NCBI GenBank assembly: GCA_040285745.1
Contig: JAUFOR010000001.1
Coordinates: forward strand, 1,178,001-1,242,000
Direction of reading: 5' to 3'
Origin: Barthelona sp. PCE
Taxonomy: Eukaryota > Metamonada: BaSk clade
Length of the DNA stretch: 64,000 nt
The notes below the pieces were generated by a model. That model was not told the origin of the DNA. It searched no databases and was given only the letters and a program-made list of their open reading frames with translations. The position numbers were made by a program, and so were the translations under genes. This document shows positions 39,501-46,346 of this stretch, piece after piece; within the stretch, counting starts at the first letter, position 1, and every line of letters starts with the position of its first letter.

Positions 39501-40564
39501 AAGTTAAGAGTAATATGGCTAGCGTAGATGATTCTGTCTTCCGTAATAAGGAACGTATCTTTAAGGTTTCGCTGTCTGGTGAGCATGCTGTCGATGCTGG
39601 TGGTGTCTTTAACGAAATTTGGTCATTCATTGCTGATGAACTGGCTGCCTGTCAGCGTATGGATCTTTTCGTCAAGACACCCAATAACGTTGATGCAAAC
39701 GGTCCTATGCAAGATGGTGTTGTTCCTAACTCTCTTCTTGAGGAACCTGATGACATGCACTTCTTAGGTAAAATGTTTGCTTCGTGTATGATCATGGAGA
39801 ATTATATGGGAATGTCTATCCCCAACATTTTCTGGAAGGCTTTACAACGTAATGCTCATACATTATTTGATATTGGAGAAGTTGATAATACACTATATAA
39901 TTTCTTAAAATGTATTCGTGATAACGTTACACCTACTGGTGACCAATTAACTCAAGATATGTTCCAGTTCATGACTGAAGGACGTACTTTTTCTATTCGT
40001 TTACTTAACGGTGAGATGGTTGAAGTCAAAGAAGATGGTTATGAGATTCCTTTATGTTGGGAGAACCGTAAAGAATGGTATGATCTGGTTACAACAGTTT
40101 ACTTTGAACAGTTTAAGGAGATTGCTGATGTTATGCGTCGTGGTATTCGTCAAATCATGCCGTGTTCTTCACTTAATATGTTCACAGGCGCAGAGATGTA
40201 CAAGATGATCTGTGGCCCCACCGACTTCTCTGTTGATAATCTTCGTAAGCACACTGTTTATGAGGGCAGTGTATCTGCAGATTCACCTGTTATTCAGATG
40301 CTTTGGCAGGTCCTTGAGGAGTTTACTCCTAAACAACGTTCTGACTTCCTTCGTTTCACGTATGGTCGTTCACGTTTACCCCCAACTATGCCCCGTTCAT
40401 TTAAAATTCAGGGTCTCACTCACGATCAACCTGATACACGTTTGCCTATGTCACATACGTGTTTCTGGCAGTTAGATCTTTATATCGGTGTTAGTAGTAT
40501 TGAAATATTTAGAACTAATCTAATTTATGCAATTACTCATTGTGTATCTATTGATACCGATTAA
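30551..40564 (+). CDS. Giant HECT-type E3 ubiquitin ligase with three CUB-like repeats
   Basis: 3337 residues without intron, from the ATG at 30551 (an upstream TTG frame is ignored). The first ~900 residues are helical or weakly conserved. CUB-like beta-sandwich repeats of ~100 residues occur near 930-1030, 2385-2485 and 2680-2780. Each has the pattern H-x-Y-x-N, F/L-D-S-R-x-x-T/F-E-N, YDYV/CDYV and SDSS-x-x-x-WG. The HECT domain spans roughly 2985-3337, with LSGEHAVDAGGVFNEIWSF in the N-lobe and the catalytic Cys3304 in RLPMSHTCFWQLDL. HECT ligases carry ubiquitin on this Cys. CUB-like modules of this kind occur in some large cytosolic proteins such as ZZEF1. No signal peptide, so the enzyme is intracellular. 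Convergent with CapZ alpha. Confidence 0.88.
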   Translation: MIPTTAIISDSESAQLVNSLTGSSLMNTNTTNIIQQRSEPQAPIFAGPDVSNKQDIFSFVEYATESDKVHTVLTKVTSLCDDYCSHFSCYDDILQKRVYAMTKHYSSKVDAIMKASNQGFSQMTFDEEEAKNTTNLALKIALSMHLDVCMMVSETHPDIFLQLIDQAIKTLSLTNEFLYKYDSHLIDSYIGTFRHGMTIGRRDITTKCFVGLVVVTFSAKRLSVLMNLLHSIDSYDIDVEEVRANVNQFINHFNGIVHDTIDLPLEFEKFFNPNPLESISIKGDILSVSSTHDSALVLTKTELISEPLSLGSTESKKLQLNQPISDGSIAFVDERIFLLTTEFGNVVTDPLFEGVGRCILVFTKDLVYERFFHLNHSTNYGNLTTNGFDLLLPIPDSMEKINLMVVDTTSGDLSLFTKTDHNERAEVIYSVCGHYVFKFASSTEVFTCNCIDREESKMLEVGKCGEYSKLNSAVYSPYIGRFIGNNNGTITVFTNTNSYVPIAPCATKDVYPMYNPLDLFSEGKLHSIIFEGEANTLKIKNSILGFIYQNISGLTSYCPPEYKRLFKTHYTSPSLFSRYSVPAGFEMSRDMFNELISILRLAVADIEVGFTEDKYVYLWNAFGVLSAHLSIVNLSTGRFRFGKGDDMMTEEEEKVMIDNISDVLMMLIALSDDKFTNISTVAANLYVSMAEYFVTDLSKALSLLDDSGSITVGTSILLKGVTSKIKNSGHVSSVVFKPEKWEEQYLNIVMNDKFDDAIDEFFTNNQYKPAEDEVVNVKTDLDLFLSQPAFESLKDVFVQDVFLRVFKLQQFIAQSLRSNNIQVTPADVLKNSRLPVLFGLCLELQFNRFIDQLKSGVGAEDVKDSLPMFVTALTMHNAHFVHSVCPKIDTYYSELLELWSKFSNESTALYNEHSDTVGKAVTMSLLGTESAETTHEYANDMNEQYVVTIPGATRLEIELDSRTHFENNYDYVHIWEGSVDSGTNLASITDTPNNFNYVAQGSTVTFHVTSDSSGTYWGFKADVKGYGFVNEASSMDWVSDLHRHLVYLRAESLSSLLTRDKIDYNEKILPYMKSPIFSNGVKKSSGLLVAVPSSSSKSVIIDAAHNAAAKLIDMLKAEEYGLSFGKVDMSVFSETQLSLIEYCRGLIKRGDIVQLSLVVPHVVIALSHIALVAHHLFNNPMKMMSLDSHLKGTPTEDPLVSGLREILERILKGVSDTVTLLKKKDPKMREMSNADVFKTVAYSVFEKLEYALEFEPGFSDRSEIPSSFKVSPTLNAKSFGGPKEMDEQFGLMRLIQRYFLTSVKDITLDDIRKSVDYQTTFCDVRINVFDGVRTWLQSDASIADKVVILRRLIVGMSLLSEEYGQSRVKAFQKATRAQSNHIITVNNLDEYAVYDCIVKQDKLLSHRAAISYRHLIIHPNDALENSYKSLLECVLDLIVPFASNVTPSQISLTGTALSFIITHLRKADWEVLSRVDFIKRLAELKKSVGIVLKGIVPKEHADFAKFNIEYFELKDNKNRTDDEEKRYIELRAMRLEAMSNQIKRVEDVCDDVQSYLLLSALKAIDRHEYCVSVIDQCVHDLVYKFAAILTLNKSDIATQTLDHLKFMCETHMGINIRGKLDSAVTALLDEVKLDRSGFKKDVHHVFNIEWSKLLFLISDTIVAYPDVPDAMFRFPVLIYIVTQAIPYVVPEHQRVLGRICEGILPHYPDHHLEGLEREVILDTLFIMAKAYNVSAYGEFSGKIKFVLPKRRFEHDSYVVEDSWSIIKNAQLRSTFDRSLHSVSLNLLRYLVTFEDIQRNKRNKLRETRISTRRRLGGSIRMSKSGLSMSTVSAKGESISQWRETFLEMANNNFDTNQNVKSYNDNTKSALYAAYKKFAKNKNKDVTLKLLRGGYVGSLETMLEILGAEIPIVNVGDVVTVIETKGEDVTSNIRVHRWDGGHSRFIGFKSLIKPTSYNTVRPDSSLRKMLVTEVNRPVPVTSLRVLTRCGISYEMMGSILSQVENLDFFKSLLKHNSKSSLPLYNQNISTAMVVVEFLRARYMVLNSLFNALKATQMSDEIGEIPAEIIARLCELGGTSRYKVPDSLRSVKLLHSLRMMENEIYSALTYYFSQEGGDPKKPLCAVPQDYNTLVDEGAKELNTTALNSDPINSMSDEKYQFTVLHNLMTANTVTRSLHGVAIYNVEKDGECHRSKIHNANTFTVDNFALKPCNNGLYNYKVLVELISKNPDTMFSDNFICYLMNMITMYNQNGVNDHPLSSSICAKHYCRIANSLVSTLALSCASIIVERYPYHDVFVRSSKIFIDFLGDSFTMAATQKFAMSSFLSTVGSKTMPIVYNFGMYNEHNSYTQVENIVNTLIRSIPRNEHIPEIFTQHMNNSINSKGATQQIVESPHPYENSSDFEHVVEVRGCGGFIITFDSRCATENGCDYLQFFVDSGNGWEEKHKITGRVGNECWSQPIQIIGPKFKWRFYSDSSVNDWGYLFFITPITAPYQPSIDNFFSCVGVLVSTYFNSFMMNDDVEQSQLQNSVIDLLGSIGREKQLDIVRDRTLSKDNFQVIRDFFGVFYYLINEQGFDFTMNVFNELNVSTFVKKLPKFTDPKEGFNPLVMDMMPPISVMDLALSAPQEFLENYTNDHKIDIEYYRLLSTMFHFYRDFQFGIVSEKNYREIFSGISYSSSYYTFETTHSYENSCRFRMQFKEPDVVGYAVLFDSRCKTENNCDYVIFSGTTEGTRERPYAYSGSENSFPFMMIVEREEFWMLFESDSSGNEWGVSCRVIPIYKESVAPEIDEAKYDEFKKVNEEFFASTALQRSFTNLIDDIASKLSVSSVLELEFIQSVDLPNHTDGGYYAIDGNQRTEHESLVTRRSTFIADNVLQSCMRNYPILAEYTREQLHYRFLTYRHFFFCLMPLLRFKGTVDMSKVGKTSPMLRYNVYDILQILAQNSCTLTYSIKRSLLMGELGSLPKGEYKSISLSRAMGAKPIFYQVKSNMASVDDSVFRNKERIFKVSLSGEHAVDAGGVFNEIWSFIADELAACQRMDLFVKTPNNVDANGPMQDGVVPNSLLEEPDDMHFLGKMFASCMIMENYMGMSIPNIFWKALQRNAHTLFDIGEVDNTLYNFLKCIRDNVTPTGDQLTQDMFQFMTEGRTFSIRLLNGEMVEVKEDGYEIPLCWENRKEWYDLVTTVYFEQFKEIADVMRRGIRQIMPCSSLNMFTGAEMYKMICGPTDFSVDNLRKHTVYEGSVSADSPVIQMLWQVLEEFTPKQRSDFLRFTYGRSRLPPTMPRSFKIQGLTHDQPDTRLPMSHTCFWQLDLYIGVSSIEIFRTNLIYAITHCVSIDTD

Positions 40565-40574
40565 TAAACGCGTT

Positions 40575-41393
40575 TTATTGTCTATAAGCTTGGATGTTAT
40601 CCCAATTAATGGTAGAACCAAAGATTGGCATTCTTCGTCGAGCTTGATTAAAAACATCCGTTTCTATGTGATTATAAAACTCTATAAAGTCATTATGGAA
40701 CGCTAATTCAACGTCTAGTATGCGTTTGATACAACGTTCTTCCCAATCTTCACTGGTTCTCTTTAAATCTACAATAAATGTTTTTTCTTTGTTAACATTC
40801 ATCTGAACATTGCCAGATTCAAAGAAATGAGAGCTGATGGAGTACTTCGCAGTGATTTCGTATCCAACATCGTTGGATTCAAGTCGATATACAGCGTTCC
40901 ATTTTGCAGAATGGAAATTTTGCTTATCATATTGATAACCACTTAAAATAACGTTATATACACACTCTTCATCGATTACAACTTCAAAACCAGAGGTAGT
41001 ACTTACATAAAACGATTCAATGTGTGAGCGAATTGCCTCGATAAGGTTTTCAATTTCGATTTCATCATCACCTAGAAACTTTTCAATTTCTTCATCAGAT
41101 GCTGGTCGCTGTCCAACAACCGTCATCTTCATAGGATTAATGCTTACAACTTCCTTTGTTTTGCTGTTGAAAAATTGCAAATCTGCAATATCTACTACAT
41201 TCTGTAGTGATAAAACGATGGATGTGTTATCGTATGGGACGGTGAGCATATGTGATGTCAGATGCGTGAGTACAGCGGAGGCAGCAGCATCGTTTAGAAC
41301 ATCGTCATCGATAATGTGCTTAAGATCCTTCATGATCTGTTTGAATTCACCGGCTGGTGTCGACAACAGAAAGTGTGTGGCAATTTCGGTCAT
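40575..41393 (-). CDS. F-actin-capping protein subunit alpha
   Basis: 272 residues, the usual size. The family landmarks are in order: FLLSTPAGEFKQIMKDLKHI at the N-terminus, DDVLNDAAASAVLTHL, WNAVYRLES, SISSHFFESGNVQMNVNKE in the centre, and the actin-binding C-terminal end with VFNQARRRMPIFGSTINWDN. Capping protein alpha pairs with a beta subunit and blocks actin barbed ends in the cortex and endocytic patches. A TCAATTT element lies about 10 bases before the ATG. The stop is 10 bases from that of the HECT gene. Confidence 0.93.
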   Translation of the reverse strand: MTEIATHFLLSTPAGEFKQIMKDLKHIIDDDVLNDAAASAVLTHLTSHMLTVPYDNTSIVLSLQNVVDIADLQFFNSKTKEVVSINPMKMTVVGQRPASDEEIEKFLGDDEIEIENLIEAIRSHIESFYVSTTSGFEVVIDEECVYNVILSGYQYDKQNFHSAKWNAVYRLESNDVGYEITAKYSISSHFFESGNVQMNVNKEKTFIVDLKRTSEDWEERCIKRILDVELAFHNDFIEFYNHIETDVFNQARRRMPIFGSTINWDNIQAYRQ

Positions 41394-41674
41394 ATCCCTG
41401 TGAAATTGAACAAAAAACTGAATACAGGTAGATTTCGGCTTTTTTATAAACAGTGTGTGATTCTCAAGGGTATTTACAGGTGCAGAACCGAAGAAATCTC
41501 AACTGTTTAAGTCTATTCATATTTTGGATGTGGAAATTTTGAGTTACGTTTGTGGTCAAGTACATTGTGGAGCGTGTGAAATATCCTTCTTTGTGCGTTA
41601 TTAAAGTGTTCCAGTTGTATGTTAACGGGTTGTTTTTGTATCCGATTAATTCTCCTCTTACAAGCACTTTCTAT

Positions 41675-42637
41675 ATGAGAAAGAGAAAGCAATCGTTCGC
41701 ATTCGCTAATCTGGACTTCAGCGGTGTGCACGTACACAGTAATCCTCGATCAAAACATAAAAGCAGTATAAAAGAGCGAATAAGCCCTTATTATCAACTT
41801 CCATGTGGTCTGCCCTGCTGTGAACACTATGAACTGTTCAGTTCAAACAAAGCGCAACAGATTCAATCCCTTTTTCCCGGCATTTTACGTAAAAGTTCTG
41901 TTTCACGTTCTGAATTTGACAGACTGGCTAGTTACAGCCCATCTGAGCTTGATGTTATCATTATGGAAGCCTTTGAGTTACACGGTTCTCCCATTAGCTA
42001 TCATGCTCTACTTTCATATATATATCGTAATTTGCATCGTTTAAGGAAAAAAATGATGAGTAGTCCTGAACTTTCATTGCTTGAGGTATGTACAGATATG
42101 TTATATCCTTTTGCTGGATTACCCAGAGTATCTCAAAGTGTTCCTAATTGGTTTACTATAACTCCAATTCCTGAAGAGTTCAATGGTAAACAATTTCGTG
42201 TTACGCTTCCTTTCGATCGTAATGCATTTGTTTTAACAGATTATTTGGATGAAATTGAACTTACTAATGCACAATTAGCTGTTATTTATGCTATTCAACG
42301 TTGTGATAATGAAGCAGGTTCACCTACTCAGATTGCTGCAATTTTACAGGAATTTTTACCAAAAAGTAAGAAGTTTGACGTGTATGATAAACCTGTAGTT
42401 CGTGCTAGATTATTAGTTGAACATGTTTTAAAGAGCAAATATTTGGGAAAGAGTTTATTTTCTAGATACAAGAAAAAACGATCATTATACACAATATCAC
42501 CAGCTACACGACGTCGTAGTGCGAGGGAAGATGATTACAGTACTTTTGATGAATATGATGATGGAACTCGTTCAAGACCGCTCAGCAGAAGTTTGTCAAG
42601 GGCAAGTCGTCAACCGATTGAATATGATGAATTGTGA
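41675..42637 (+). CDS. Basic protein with helical core, function unknown
   Basis: 320 residues from the first ATG in frame, at 41675; the frame stays open to a GTG at 41552, but without ATG. The N-terminus is Lys/Arg-rich (MRKRKQ, SKHKSS). A Cys-containing stretch LPCGLPCCEHYELF follows, then a mostly helical middle (residues ~100-250), and a basic Arg/Ser-rich tail (TRRRSARE, SRPLSRSLSRASR). A nuclear or RNA-associated role is suggested by composition only. I do not recognise a family. It ends 8 bases before the stop of the convergent RCC1-BTB gene. Confidence 0.65.
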   Translation: MRKRKQSFAFANLDFSGVHVHSNPRSKHKSSIKERISPYYQLPCGLPCCEHYELFSSNKAQQIQSLFPGILRKSSVSRSEFDRLASYSPSELDVIIMEAFELHGSPISYHALLSYIYRNLHRLRKKMMSSPELSLLEVCTDMLYPFAGLPRVSQSVPNWFTITPIPEEFNGKQFRVTLPFDRNAFVLTDYLDEIELTNAQLAVIYAIQRCDNEAGSPTQIAAILQEFLPKSKKFDVYDKPVVRARLLVEHVLKSKYLGKSLFSRYKKKRSLYTISPATRRRSAREDDYSTFDEYDDGTRSRPLSRSLSRASRQPIEYDEL

Positions 42638-42645
42638 ACACTTGT

Positions 42646-44796
42646 TTATTGATTAAAAATATCGTGGCATGATACAGGTAAAGAACAACCTGCTTGAACC
42701 ATACGTTGAATAAATTGAATAGAATTTTCTTGAGAAAGATGGAAAAATAAACTCTGATGTTTTCTTTCGTAATAGAAGTGCTCAATGGACCATGCTGAAC
42801 CTGCGTTATTATGTGTCCATTCTAAACATCTTTCTAAAAGTGAAGTATTGTCGAGATGAATAGCAAGCATAAATGTCTCAACAAAAGTTAAAGGTGTTAT
42901 TGTCTGTGCTATTCGTTCAACAATGAACTCTGTAAGCGGTTGGGCACATAGGTACTCAGAAATACGAAGATAATTGGGGGCCTCATCAATGTCAATGTTT
43001 AAATGATCACAATTACGAGTATTTATCAATGTTGCAATATCACTAACTGTTGCAGCTGGGAAATCCAGTTCGATACGATGTGAGTCATCCCCAAAAGCAG
43101 CAAAAGCAGACGCTAATTGTGAAAGACTCAGTAAAATATCACGATTCACAGGATGTTCTCCTTCATCTTCGTCAATGAGCATAATATCTAAAGGTAACTC
43201 GATTTCACACGGTGGCGAGACAACGAATGGGTATGTGGGATTTGCTTTGGAAAGGATTTTGCGTATTCTAAAGAAATTTTTTCGACCCAAACCAAATGGC
43301 ATACAAGCAGTTTCTAAATCAATTACATCGAGTTCAGAATCTAAATAAACGCCAAAGATAAGAGCACCTAGGACAAGACGTTGTTTAGCATTTTCCATAT
43401 CAAAGAATAAAGTTTTTTCTTCATCTGTAAAAAGAGAAGCAAAAAGCATATCATCACAACGATTCTGAACAGCATCTAAAAGAAAATGTTCAAAAAATGC
43501 AAATGAAGGGTTGTTTAAGACACGGTGTGGTGTATCAAAAGCTCTTTCAATGGCATATTTACGATTATTAAAAAAAAAAGTTTTGTTAAAAGAAATATTT
43601 TCTCGGCACTTTAACTCTTCTGCTTTATGAATGAAATGTGTGTTTGCTTCACCTGCTACTTTTGATAATAACTCGACGTGATTACTGTTCTCCCAACTTG
43701 CATTAACAATGTGCTGATTTTTTTCGTTTAACAAAGTTGGAGCATCACGAAGATCTTCAACTGAAATATGATCACGACGGCCCCATAAATGACAATATCC
43801 ACAATCAGAAATTGCACATACAGTTTCTCCATGAGCAAAAAAGCGCATACAGTTTGGAAAAGTGTGATTCATCAAAAAAGGTTCGGATGAAGATGATTGA
43901 TCAACATCAACACACGTGATACTATGCTTATTTGATCCAAAAACAAGTACACGCCAGTCATTCATTAGAAGAATAGTACTATGATCTGTGCATGCAACAT
44001 CTAAGAATGTTCCAAATACGTTTGGGCTGACTAACTCGGACGAATAACGTTCTTCTCTTGGCATATCATCAAGTAAATGAGTTCCTAACTGACCTTGAGT
44101 ATTAGATCCGAACATTTGAATAGATCCATCACAAAATAATAGAGCACCATGATTGATACCACAAACAACTTTTGCTATAGGTTTTTCTGTTGTTATGGTT
44201 TTTAGTGAATGTAATGAAGTAAAATAAACTAATGAATATGTTGAACAAATGCAAATCATACTATCAGAAGCAGCTATACTCACTACATCCATGTCTGGTA
44301 AGTTAATTATTTCAAGAAGTGAAGAGATAGTTTGTACTCTATTTTCTTCACCATTTAATGTAAATCTTCCTTCTACAAGCACATCACCATCTTCTGTGAG
44401 CAGCAGGAGTGTGTTTGAGCAGACAGAAACTTGTACAATTGACGTACCTGTTTGAAGAGGAATACAACTTCTTGCTTGAAGTTTATAAACGTTACTAATA
44501 TGTGAGAAACGCTTAAATGTGATATCTGCCTCCTTCAATCGGTCTAACTTGGAAAGACGTGACCATATAATTGTACCTTTTAGTTTTATATAAAGAATAC
44601 GGTGAGCAGGAACATCTGGATTAATCTCTGCTTCTTCTTTAATACCTTTAAATCTGTCTGCATACCCGATTGTTATGTTTGCGTTTTCAACAGCAGTATT
44701 TGTGGTCTCTCCAGTTTCATTATTCATCTCAAAAGCAGATGCATTGAATACTGGATCGTATTTAAGCTGATTTAATATATCTCTATGTGTACGCAT
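42646..44796 (-). CDS. RCC1-repeat protein with C-terminal BTB-like domain
   Basis: 716 residues. RCC1-type blades are recognised between about residues 100 and 370 by VVCGINHGALLFCDGSIQMF followed by GSNTQGQLG, then VACTDHSTILLMNDWRVLVF and CAISDCGYCHLWG. The C-terminal third has the BTB/POZ layout (HPVNRDILLSLSQLASAFAAF, IELDFPAATVSDIATLI) followed by a BACK-like helical region. RCC1-BTB proteins are often adaptors for cullin-3 ligases. The RCC1 part is partly eroded, with few complete repeats. Exchange-factor activity cannot be inferred. Confidence 0.75.
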   Translation of the reverse strand: MRTHRDILNQLKYDPVFNASAFEMNNETGETTNTAVENANITIGYADRFKGIKEEAEINPDVPAHRILYIKLKGTIIWSRLSKLDRLKEADITFKRFSHISNVYKLQARSCIPLQTGTSIVQVSVCSNTLLLLTEDGDVLVEGRFTLNGEENRVQTISSLLEIINLPDMDVVSIAASDSMICICSTYSLVYFTSLHSLKTITTEKPIAKVVCGINHGALLFCDGSIQMFGSNTQGQLGTHLLDDMPREERYSSELVSPNVFGTFLDVACTDHSTILLMNDWRVLVFGSNKHSITCVDVDQSSSSEPFLMNHTFPNCMRFFAHGETVCAISDCGYCHLWGRRDHISVEDLRDAPTLLNEKNQHIVNASWENSNHVELLSKVAGEANTHFIHKAEELKCRENISFNKTFFFNNRKYAIERAFDTPHRVLNNPSFAFFEHFLLDAVQNRCDDMLFASLFTDEEKTLFFDMENAKQRLVLGALIFGVYLDSELDVIDLETACMPFGLGRKNFFRIRKILSKANPTYPFVVSPPCEIELPLDIMLIDEDEGEHPVNRDILLSLSQLASAFAAFGDDSHRIELDFPAATVSDIATLINTRNCDHLNIDIDEAPNYLRISEYLCAQPLTEFIVERIAQTITPLTFVETFMLAIHLDNTSLLERCLEWTHNNAGSAWSIEHFYYERKHQSLFFHLSQENSIQFIQRMVQAGCSLPVSCHDIFNQ

Positions 44797-45123
44797 GCTC
44801 TCTCAGGCCCCTGGCAGAATAAAAAAGTATTGAAAAGGGTAATATTGATGAAAGTAATGGTCTCATTTGAGGTCCACTTTCAATATCAATTTTAATAGTT
44901 TCTAACAAGTGAATGTTTGTTTATGTATTGCAGTGGAACTTTTAAAAAGTTGATTAATTGAATTTTTTTTGATATAGGGTTGTTATTTAAACTTTTGTGG
45001 ATAAATTTTCTTAACTTCCTGGTTAAAACACCATAAACTTAACAATGGGCGTTGTAAAGTCAGCATAAATCTGTCTAGACATTTTAATTCCTTTTTACAT
45101 CTCCAGGGCATTTTCAACAAATC
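44797..45123. other. 327-base divergent promoter region
   Basis: Between the starts of the RCC1-BTB and VPS28 genes. AT-rich with T- and A-tracts; no convincing open frame or RNA gene. A CATTTTCAACAAATC stretch immediately precedes the VPS28 ATG. Confidence 0.5.
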
Positions 45124-45984
45124 ATGATCGCAACAGTATGTTATATTTCTAACCAAGAGGATGTTCCTCACTTTTAGAGGCCAAAAAGAAAACAACAGCG
45201 AACAGCCACATCTAATAATGCTCCTGTTCAGCAATTGGTTCCCGAAAGCGCACCAGTGCAGCACCACGTGCCCGAAACCCGTTCCAGGTCGAAAGAGAGA
45301 TCCAGATCTCGCAATAGAAACTCTAGAATCTCAAAAAAATCAGCTGTTTCAACCCAAAACATGACAGCTGATGAACAAATGAACGTGGAGGTGCGTTTAT
45401 ACGACTCCTCACAGGAGAGAAAAGATGTTAGACAGTTGGCTAACATTTACTCTTTGATTAATACACTTAGTATTGTTGAAAGAGCTTATTTATCTGATAA
45501 TCTCCCCGAATCAGTCTACGAGGCAGAGAGCAAGGCTCTTTTGAGCAAGATTTCGCAGACAAAGAAGTTGGGCGAAGTTGATCTCAATGAATTTACAAGA
45601 GAATGGAAAATGAACGTTCCCGCGGCTCTGCATCGTATCGCCGTTGGCGTCCCTGCCACAATTGAGTTTGGAGGAAGTTCAAACACTATGTCAGTTGCAA
45701 AAGATGCAGCTGATACAACGCAAAGTTATATTACTGCCCTAGATGCTCTTGAACTGGAGCAGATGGATGTTGACCAGATTCAACCACTCATTCGTGATAT
45801 ATGTGTTGGTCTAAACAAATTTCCACAAATTTCTCAAGAAGATACAACGAAAAAAAGTATGGTGGAATGGTTGACATCTCTTAACAGTCGTCAGCCTGGT
45901 GATTCTTTAAGTGATAATGAGTTACGTCAATTGAAATTTGATATTGATAATTCATACGCTAATTTCCATTCTGCTCTTAAGTAA
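45124..45984 (+). CDS. VPS28: ESCRT-I subunit VPS28 with Arg/Ser-rich N-terminal extension (two exons)
   Basis: Predicted exons 45124-45135 and 45178-45984, 272 residues. The conserved part begins at about residue 65: EVRLYDSSQERKDVRQLANI, YSLINTLSIVERAYLSDNLP, then LNEFTREWKMNVPAALHRI. The C-terminal four-helix domain has SYITALDALELEQMDVDQIQ and QLKFDIDNSYANFH. VPS28 joins TSG101 and VPS37 in ESCRT-I, which sorts ubiquitinated cargo into multivesicular bodies. The first ~62 residues are unusual for VPS28: basic (MIATRPKRKQQR) and with SR/RS repeats (TRSRSKERSRSRNRNSR). A Met at 45361 inside exon 2 would give a standard-length protein without it; the good splice signals favour the long form. 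Confidence 0.85.
45136..45177 (+). other. 42-base intron of the VPS28 gene
   Basis: Phase 0, starting GTATGTTATA and ending CCTCACTTTTAG. It follows a first coding exon of only 12 bases (Met-Ile-Ala-Thr). The motif match with the casein kinase and SM introns is the main support. Confidence 0.75.
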
Positions 45985-46167
45985 TCATTGTAATTCCACT
46001 CAATGTACTGTAAATATGACGTTTTTTTTTTCTTCTTTTTTTACTTCTTTTTAAATGAGGAAGTTACAAAACACCTCCACAGAATCCAAATGCAAAATTC
46101 AGATTCTCTTTTTCCAAGATTTACTTAATAATAAAGCAATTATGATGCTCAACGTTGTGTAGTATCA

Positions 46168-46323
46168 ATGTCCAAGCATTTTGAGGATGATAGAAAAACG
46201 AAACCTTGGTTGCTCGTGGGTATTACCAGTGAAGTACATGCTTCGATTGTAATTTTAGCAATAATGTTAATGTTACACATTATTTTCCGCCCAATGTGGA
46301 CAATATATTTACACATAATTTAA
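46168..46323 (+). CDS. Tiny single-pass membrane protein, Sec61-beta-like candidate
   Basis: 51 residues in the 362-base gap between VPS28 and the kinase-HECT gene. A hydrophilic, acidic-basic N-terminus (MSKHFEDDRKTKPW) is followed by LVGITSEVHASIVILAIMLM then LHIIFRPMW. This resembles the Sec61-beta/archaeal SecG end, where a G-x-x-x-S-x-E-V stretch leads into a single helix closing with LHI. Sec61 beta is the tail-anchored small subunit of the ER translocon. The helix is about two residues shorter than usual, and the remaining similarity is weak, so another small membrane protein is possible. It ends 24 bases from the convergent gene. Confidence 0.45.
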   Translation: MSKHFEDDRKTKPWLLVGITSEVHASIVILAIMLMLHIIFRPMWTIYLHII

Positions 46324-46346
46324 CAGCTACAAAATCTACCATCAGT

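Noticed and set aside
41552-41674. 41-codon N-terminal extension of the basic protein gene from a GTG
   Set aside because: Non-ATG start in a eukaryotic gene, and hydrophobic sequence unlike the rest of the protein; the ATG at 41675 is preferred.
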